Part shown: in pieces, positions 59,901-64,000 of the stretch
How the letters are laid out: the number at the start of each line of letters is the position of its first letter
How positions within the stretch are numbered: the stretch's first letter is position 1
Assembly (NCBI GenBank): GCA_000381585.1
Contig: KB906737.1
Coordinates: forward strand, 434,001-498,000
Origin: Acidobacteriaceae bacterium KBS 83
GTDB taxonomy: Bacteria; Acidobacteriota; Terriglobia; Terriglobales; Acidobacteriaceae
Reading direction: 5' to 3'
Length of the DNA: 64,000 nt
Position numbers and translations under genes: made by a program
The notes under the pieces: model-generated
What the model was told of the DNA's origin: nothing
The model's database searches: none
What the model saw: only the letters and a program-made list of their open reading frames with translations

Positions 59901-60657
59901 CCTGGCCATATTCAGGCCCGTAGGAATTGCGGATCATCTTGAATTCGGAGATGGTGTCGACCGAGGGATAGACGAGGATGGTACGGCCCGATCCAACGTC
60001 GTTGTTGTTCACACCATCGACGAGGAAGAGGTTGTAATTGTAAGGGTTGCCATTGACGGAAAAGTTCACGCCGCCGTCCAGTCCCTTGCCTACGAAATTG
60101 GCTCCCTGGGCCGCGCTGACACCGGGCGAGAGCTGCGTCAGACCAACAAAGTTTTCGCCGTTCAGCGGAAGTTCGCGGACCTGAGTGCCGCTGATGACTT
60201 CACCCACAGATGCGGAAGTGGTTTGTACCTGCACAGTGTCAGCCTGAACCATTACCTTCTCGCTGACCGTGCCAACCTGCATGACGACATTCACTTCGGC
60301 GTTCGACGAACCGTGCACTTCGACGTTGTTGGTGACCGCCTCCTTGAAATTGGCGGCCTCGGCATGCACGACGTACACGCCAACCGGAAGCTGAGCGATC
60401 GAATAAGAACCCGATCCGCTGGTCGTGGCGGTGTACTTGCCGTTGGTGCCGGTGTTGATTGCGGTTACAGTGACATTCGGTATCGAGGCGCCGCTGCTGT
60501 CGGTTACGGTCCCGACAATCGTGCCGTTATAAGCTTGTGCATGCGCAGTGGTCGTGAACGGCGACACCCCGGTCATCAGGGTGAATGTTCCGATCAGCAG
60601 TCCCAATCCGAAGCAGTGCGGGACTGCTGCACGGTTGTGCAGAAATCTACTTCTCAT
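56974..60657 (-). CDS. Oar-type TonB-dependent receptor
   Basis: 1227 residues, the length of acidobacterial Oar-like receptors. Signal peptide near residues 10-40. Carboxypeptidase-regulatory domain at about 42-125 (YNGTIVGTVTDSSGASIPNVTVTA), plug at about 125-250 (RELPLNGENFVGLTQLSPGVSAAQ, FLVDGVNNNDVGSG, EYGQASGAIISINTKSGTNQFHG). The barrel ends QYTLRFRF. These receptors take up glycan or other large nutrients. A TTGACA promoter lies about 150 bases upstream, and a LacI regulator is divergent with a palindromic operator between, so sugar-responsive control is likely. Confidence 0.9.
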   Translation of the reverse strand: MRSRFLHNRAAVPHCFGLGLLIGTFTLMTGVSPFTTTAHAQAYNGTIVGTVTDSSGASIPNVTVTAINTGTNGKYTATTSGSGSYSIAQLPVGVYVVHAEAANFKEAVTNNVEVHGSSNAEVNVVMQVGTVSEKVMVQADTVQVQTTSASVGEVISGTQVRELPLNGENFVGLTQLSPGVSAAQGANFVGKGLDGGVNFSVNGNPYNYNLFLVDGVNNNDVGSGRTILVYPSVDTISEFKMIRNSYGPEYGQASGAIISINTKSGTNQFHGGVFYAGRNDALNANNWFANHNNLGKAKERRNDYGYNFSGPVLKDKLFLWWNQEWNKEIQGVPLASCVPTVAESQGDFTGFAPGATTDQCGATLPTLPGNTTPGGKIANPDAAGLLIAQFYPAPNLSTLNNGNNYSQLLNNQLNWSEWNVRGDYDITKSNRVTLRWTNDSWENPAQNDGSAFWGESNFPTINSSWSQPSKSVLAKLSSTISNSMVNDVEFGYGHNAIITTLGGTRADVVPKLQAAYPATFPSSIKQKGEFFGGWGGLNPYGYIGGNTGGGSGTTSMWNIAPYGNHEDLYTVQDNLSKVKGNHLLKTGIFLSWNAKIESNGNGADRPVLPSGIYTGPGSLGALTANAQTNNALANILLPGTGANPQMFSSISENSIDGIADVRWRDIEPYIGDSWKIRRNVTIDYGFRWSLYQEPYASSTGGNTDAAHNPGGNFPNQWANFNMKNWSAAEATANPGDACNGMLVVPGTSPCASQKAFLASIGVNLPLSGGTPGSNNSLVEQNHHSIAPRFGIAWDVFGNGRTAVRVGAGQFFQREPVGLAQGLARNAPFVLGINTNRAMDAPVPLTSASVSPSATKSTGGFIPNSWQWNVSLEQEVARNTTLQIGYVGNVGEHLTSMYDGNFIQPGNWLNSAFANGGTAINAFRPAFNFGQIGGFARGGHASYNSLQVLFRAQTGAYSTFQAAYTWSHSLGNVELNNSSGGINQQAITNQDNPGLDKGNTNINRPNIFVANEVFFLPKFEGQNKLVQNTAGGWEVNSIFSMAQGSSFSVFSSGASGASVNGVASTLNSLAGTGYTNNQRPLVTSVGCNVGRNGPQIENYDHFTLIGYTIGTFPSNLAPRGSCYGAPNTNVDAQLAKNWAIKEKYNLKFSMDFFDLFNHPNFNSSNLEGSGFTSSSPVYCGGATATTGQPCSPTNNVITSASTPTGFNSAGSQNLNQGRNLQYTLRFRF

Positions 60658-60784
60658 ACGCCCTTACCCCCTAAAATCCAAAAACCATTTGCAGCGCTTG
60701 TTTGTTTTTCGTTATCGCCCGGTTTTAGGCGTTACCGGTTTGAGCCGGCACTCATTCTTTCGGTGGATGACCCCGCGCGCTAGA

Positions 60785-60813
60785 TATTTAGCGACCAGAG
60801 GCTGTGCTGTCAA
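60785..60813 (-). promoter_or_regulatory. Probable promoter of the Oar-type receptor gene
   Basis: On the minus strand a perfect -35 TTGACA (60808-60813), a 17-base spacer and a weaker -10 TAAATA (60785-60790). An inverted repeat AATAA-TG-TTATT overlaps just upstream at 60817-60828. The start codon is 128 bases downstream. Confidence 0.45.
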
Positions 60814-60923
60814 CACAATAATGTTATTCTTCGAGGCAAAACCGCCATTCTGTCCCGTTACGAGCACGTTTTGGTTCTCTGAGCGGCTCTGCGGACGGGG
60901 ATAAACAGACGGGAACATTCAGG

Positions 60924-60935
60924 GTTATCGATAAC
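60924..60935. promoter_or_regulatory. Probable LacI-family operator
   Basis: GTTATCGATAAC is a perfect 12-base palindrome with the central CG typical of LacI-family operators. It lies 178 bases upstream of the LacI-type gene and about 110 bases upstream of the putative receptor promoter, in the only intergenic region they share. Confidence 0.6.
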
Positions 60936-61112
60936 GCTCGGCGGTCAGGTAGAGTCGAAAGGATTCCAAGGTCGCATCCCACAGACTTCGTGGACTTTGG
61001 CAGGCGAGGTCAAGTTACCGATTACGCTTCAGGAGCATCGTTCGGGAAACGAACGCTACCATTCTCAACAAGGAGTGAGACTCGCGCGGGTGATCTGCAA
61101 GAGCCACAAACT

Positions 61113-62186
61113 ATGCCACAGCGATCCTCGGAAATAAAGGAGCCCCGAAAAGAGCCCAGAGTCACGCTGAAGACGCTCGCCGAGCATTTACATCTGACCG
61201 CCGGCACGATTTCAGCGGCTTTGAACGATTCGGCAGCAGCCCGTGCTATCCCCGAGCACACAAAACGGCGGATTCTGGAAGCCGCGCGGGAGCTCAACTA
61301 CAAGCCTAATTATTTCGCCCGCTCCCTGCGCCTGCAGCGCACCTATACGATCGGCGTGATCGCCCAGCAAATCGGCGATCCCTACGGAGCTGGGATCATT
61401 AGCGGAATCGAAGAGTATCTCCGGAACACGGAATATTTCTTTCTTACCGTGATCCATCGCCATGACCAACGGATTTTGCAGACCTACTCCCAGATGCTGC
61501 TGGCGCGCGGTGTCGAGGGATTTATCACTGTCGATACATCGATCAAAGAGGCGCCCGCGCTTCCGACCGTGGCGGTTGCAGGACATCGGCAGGTACCCGG
61601 GGTCACGAATCTCACAATCGACCACAAGGTCGCTGCACGGCTGGCGCTCACTCATCTTCTGGAGTATGGGCATCGTGAGATCGCATTTTTCAAGGGACAC
61701 AAGCACAGCTCTGATTCAAAGACGCGATGGGCGGCGATTTGCGATGTCGCCAAAGAGCTGGGGATACACATCCGGCCAGAGCTGACTGTGCAGCTCGAGA
61801 CCGATCTGGCAACACCGGAGCTGGGATATCCCGCAGCAAAGCAGTTGGTTGCGGGGGAACACCGCTTTACCGCTCTTTTTGCGTTCAACGACATCTCTGC
61901 GATCGGAGCCATACAGGCGTTTCAGGAGGCAGGGCTGCGCGTGCCGGAGGACGTCTCCATCATTGGATTCGACGACATACCATTGGCCGTGATTTTCAAA
62001 CCTGAGCTGACCACAGTCAGCCAGCGCCTCCCGCGAATGGGCCAGATTGCGGCGAAAACAATCATCGACCAGATCGAGAAGACCGCCGACTATCAATCGG
62101 AAATCATGGTGGAACCGGAGCTCATTCAACGTGCCTCCTCTGGACCGATGAAGATCCATGTTGCGTTACCGAAAGTGGCGAGCTGA
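61113..62186 (+). CDS. LacI-family transcriptional regulator
   Basis: 357 residues from ATG 61113; the frame extends to 60990 but the added residues are unlike a regulator. The N-terminal LacI helix-turn-helix is VTLKTLAEHLHLTAGTISAALN, with hinge RILEAARELNYKPNYFARSLR. A periplasmic-binding-protein-like ligand domain follows (TIGVIAQQIGDPYGAGIISGI, FAFNDISAIGAIQAFQEAGLRVPEDVSIIGFDDI). Such regulators release DNA, or bind it, in response to a sugar. A GTTATCGATAAC operator lies just upstream. Divergence from the Oar receptor makes that gene the likely target. Confidence 0.93.
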   Translation: MPQRSSEIKEPRKEPRVTLKTLAEHLHLTAGTISAALNDSAAARAIPEHTKRRILEAARELNYKPNYFARSLRLQRTYTIGVIAQQIGDPYGAGIISGIEEYLRNTEYFFLTVIHRHDQRILQTYSQMLLARGVEGFITVDTSIKEAPALPTVAVAGHRQVPGVTNLTIDHKVAARLALTHLLEYGHREIAFFKGHKHSSDSKTRWAAICDVAKELGIHIRPELTVQLETDLATPELGYPAAKQLVAGEHRFTALFAFNDISAIGAIQAFQEAGLRVPEDVSIIGFDDIPLAVIFKPELTTVSQRLPRMGQIAAKTIIDQIEKTADYQSEIMVEPELIQRASSGPMKIHVALPKVAS

Positions 62187-62265
62187 GGTCAGACCCTCGC
62201 GGTCTCAGGCGCCTGCGATCGCGAGGGTCTAAACTTGCGGTCGAGTGTTCGGTTCAAGGCCTTCC

Positions 62266-63408
62266 ATGCGTCATCGGATCTTTCGCACAGCAATCACGGT
62301 CCTCTTGCTGTTGCAGGTATCTGCTCTGCCGGGACAGTTGTCTACTGAAGACCACTTAGCGGACCGAGGATTCTGGCCCACGCAGCCGGCGAAATCGCGA
62401 AAAGACTTCGCGGGCCCTGAGGCGTGCGCGAGTTGCCATTCGAACAAGTTCGCTTCCGCGCAACTGACACCCATGAAGAACGGCGCGATGATGGCTGCGA
62501 CCGCAGAGGTCCTTAAGTCCCATCCCCATTTGCATTTCGTCGCGAAGCAGTACCAGTACGCTATCGACACTGGACAAGACGCGAGCCGGTACACGGTAAC
62601 TGATGGCCAGCGTTCGCTCTCTTACGAGCTCACCTGGGCGTTCGGCACCGCGCGTGTGGGTCAATCGTATCTGTTCAAAGACGGCGCACAGTACTACGAG
62701 GCCAGAGTGACCTATTTCGACAAGTTGAAAAATCTCGCCTTTACGCCCGACCGGGACTTGTCCTCTCCGAAAGACCTTGCGGAAGCTATGTACCGCCCCG
62801 TACCCACCCAGGAGATACAGCGCTGTTTTGGCTGCCATACGACGGCCTCTGACATCGGAGGCAAATTCGATGAAGCCCACCTGATTCCAGGGGTGACGTG
62901 CGAGGCATGTCATGGGCCGGGCGCGAATCATGTTCGGGCCATGAACTCGCCCTCAGTCGTTCCAAACGCCAATGATGTTGCCATCTTCAACTCGGCCCGT
63001 CTCAATCCAGTCGAGGCAGTCGAGTTTTGTGGCGCGTGCCATGGATCATGGTGGGATGTGAAACTGGCCGGCGTGAAAGGCGTATCCACGACACGATCCG
63101 CGCCATACCGCCTGGTTACGAGCAGGTGTTGGGGCAAAGGCGATCAGCGGCTTGAATGCACGGCGTGCCATGATCCGCACGCGCCGTTGCAGACAGAGGC
63201 TGCGGGATATGACAAGGCTTGTCTAAGCTGTCATCTCAATGCTCAGGGAGTGAAGCCAAGCGCGAGTCTTCCGGGTCGCGCATGCCCGGTGGGAACCGGA
63301 AACTGCACGTCCTGCCACATGCCGAAGGTTTACGTGCCGGAGATGCATGACACGTTCACAGACCATCGCATTCGCATCGTGAAGGCCGGAGAGCCATTTC
63401 CGGAGTAG
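62266..63408 (+). CDS. Exported seven-heme cytochrome c
   Basis: About 380 residues from ATG 62266, before a signal peptide (RTAITVLLLLQVSALPG). Seven CxxCH heme-binding motifs are visible: CASCH, CFGCH, CEACH, CGACH, CTACH, CLSCH, CTSCH. Additional His residues (SHPHLHFVAKQ) may be distal ligands. Multiheme proteins of this kind pass electrons in the periplasm or across the outer membrane; no electron donor or acceptor gene is visible nearby. A CRTAC1 gene converges 3 bases downstream and the LacI gene lies upstream on the same strand. Confidence 0.88.
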   Translation: MRHRIFRTAITVLLLLQVSALPGQLSTEDHLADRGFWPTQPAKSRKDFAGPEACASCHSNKFASAQLTPMKNGAMMAATAEVLKSHPHLHFVAKQYQYAIDTGQDASRYTVTDGQRSLSYELTWAFGTARVGQSYLFKDGAQYYEARVTYFDKLKNLAFTPDRDLSSPKDLAEAMYRPVPTQEIQRCFGCHTTASDIGGKFDEAHLIPGVTCEACHGPGANHVRAMNSPSVVPNANDVAIFNSARLNPVEAVEFCGACHGSWWDVKLAGVKGVSTTRSAPYRLVTSRCWGKGDQRLECTACHDPHAPLQTEAAGYDKACLSCHLNAQGVKPSASLPGRACPVGTGNCTSCHMPKVYVPEMHDTFTDHRIRIVKAGEPFPE

Positions 63409-63411
63409 GCG

Positions 63412-64000
63412 TCAGGTCCACTTTCCCGTTCCCTCAACGAGTGTGACGTAACGGTCGATCGGCAAGTTGGCAAAGCGTTCGGTTGCTCCGCTGGGCCGAG
63501 GCCATTTCACTTCGAGCCAATCCAATTTGGGCCGAATTCCGATGCCCAGTACGAGTCGGGGATCTTGCGACGAGAGGAAACTGCCACCGGCAACTTTCAT
63601 ACGCTGCCGCGTGAGATCACCTGCTTGGTAAGTGACCCGCGCACCCACCGCATCGCGGTTGCACTTTCGCCCGACAAGACGGATACCGAGCCAGTGGTTG
63701 CGATGTCCTGCATTGTTCCGCAGCAGGAGCGGCGCGGCATCATTGTTGCTAACGAGCACGTCCACTGCGCCATCGTTATTGAAGTCTCCGATAGCGAGGC
63801 CGCGTGCGGCAAATCTTTTGGAAAAGACCGGTCCACTCTGCGCGCTCACATTGCGGTAGCCCTTTCCCTCGCGATGGAAGAGCAGCAGCGGTTCCTTCCA
63901 TGTGACAGTGGCCGAAGTCTGGTCGATCAGATCGTCTGGAAATCCATTGGAAAGAATCAGGTCCAGGTCACCATCGTTGTCGTAATCAAAAAACTTGAGC
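63412..64000 (-). CDS. CRTAC1-family protein, C-terminal part (runs off window)
   Basis: The frame continues to the right edge without a start, so the N-terminus lies outside. Visible are FG-GAP-type loops (FFDYDNDGDLDLILSNG, DFNNDGAVDVLVSNNDAAP) and the ASPIC/UnbV end (GGSFLSSQDPRLVLGIGIRPKLDWLEVKWPRPSGATERF). It is a second copy of the type of protein at 52593-54386, with the same domain order but clearly different sequence. Convergent with the seven-heme cytochrome. Confidence 0.85.
   Translation of the reverse strand, partial: LKFFDYDNDGDLDLILSNGFPDDLIDQTSATVTWKEPLLLFHREGKGYRNVSAQSGPVFSKRFAARGLAIGDFNNDGAVDVLVSNNDAAPLLLRNNAGHRNHWLGIRLVGRKCNRDAVGARVTYQAGDLTRQRMKVAGGSFLSSQDPRLVLGIGIRPKLDWLEVKWPRPSGATERFANLPIDRYVTLVEGTGKWT

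Noticed and set aside
1-64000. tRNA genes, CRISPR arrays and insertion sequences
   Set aside because: Apart from the tRNA-like ends of tmRNA I saw no TTCGA-type T-loop with matching acceptor stem, no regularly spaced repeats and no transposase-like protein. A covariance-model scan would be needed to exclude tRNAs firmly.

Overview
The window looks like chromosomal DNA of a soil acidobacterium (class Terriglobia / Acidobacteriaceae-like). This is inferred from the gene families, not from a marker gene. The pointers are a 1227-residue Oar-type TonB-dependent receptor with a carboxypeptidase-regulatory-like N-terminus, paired CRTAC1 (FG-GAP/ASPIC-UnbV) and TPR proteins, DUF2950/DUF3300/DUF2490 envelope proteins, several GT87 mannosyltransferases, and GC-rich DNA. 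The one RNA gene found is a complete tmRNA (20364-20716) with tag ANNNLALAA. I saw no tRNA, rRNA, CRISPR array or insertion sequence.

Layout. 1-11.4 kb: metabolism and signalling, with kynurenine-pathway genes (kynureninase fragment, tryptophan dioxygenase), a membrane SpoIIE-type phosphatase, asparagine synthetase, two exported proteins, gamma-glutamyltransferase, DinB, a sigma factor, and a response regulator/HD-GYP protein fused in frame to pterin-4a-carbinolamine dehydratase. 11.7-19.8 kb: a surface-glycan island with three GT87 membrane glycosyltransferases (two of them a decayed tandem duplication), a low-GC methyltransferase, an FkbM methyltransferase, and a methyltransferase-GT2 fusion. 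20.3-23.2 kb: tmRNA followed by about 2.5 kb of mostly degenerate DNA with gene scraps, typical of an old integration site. 23.2-31.3 kb: exported carbohydrate-related proteins, including a six-hairpin glycosidase and a GH38 alpha-mannosidase, with a dead DUF4136 gene behind an intact-looking promoter.

31.8-38.6 kb: an envelope cluster (DUF2950, DUF3300, two outer-membrane beta-barrels, a four-helix membrane protein, a 49-residue carbonic-anhydrase-tail protein, DUF2490). Part of it shares a GAACTGTC-N6-GACAGTTC palindrome with the dead DUF4136 gene 11 kb away. 38.9-42.2 kb: BlaI/BlaR-type regulator pair followed by a Do-family protease. 42.3-46.4 kb: a PD-(D/E)XK-like protein and a split NHEJ module (ATP-dependent ligase facing a LigD-type polymerase). 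46.4-64 kb: nutrient uptake and export functions with two TonB receptors, a sugar-porter MFS protein, an amidase, a TPR-CRTAC1 operon, a LacI regulator with a nearby palindromic operator, a seven-heme cytochrome, and a second CRTAC1 protein cut by the window edge.

The most unusual items are the REC-HD-GYP-PCD fusion, the duplicated GT87 genes with a vestigial gene start between them and probable CTG start codons, the shared palindrome/promoter module, and the stand-alone carbonic-anhydrase C-terminal mini-protein. No single system here can be declared new from sequence alone. The 31.8-38.6 kb envelope cluster with its shared operator is the best candidate for an undescribed regulon.
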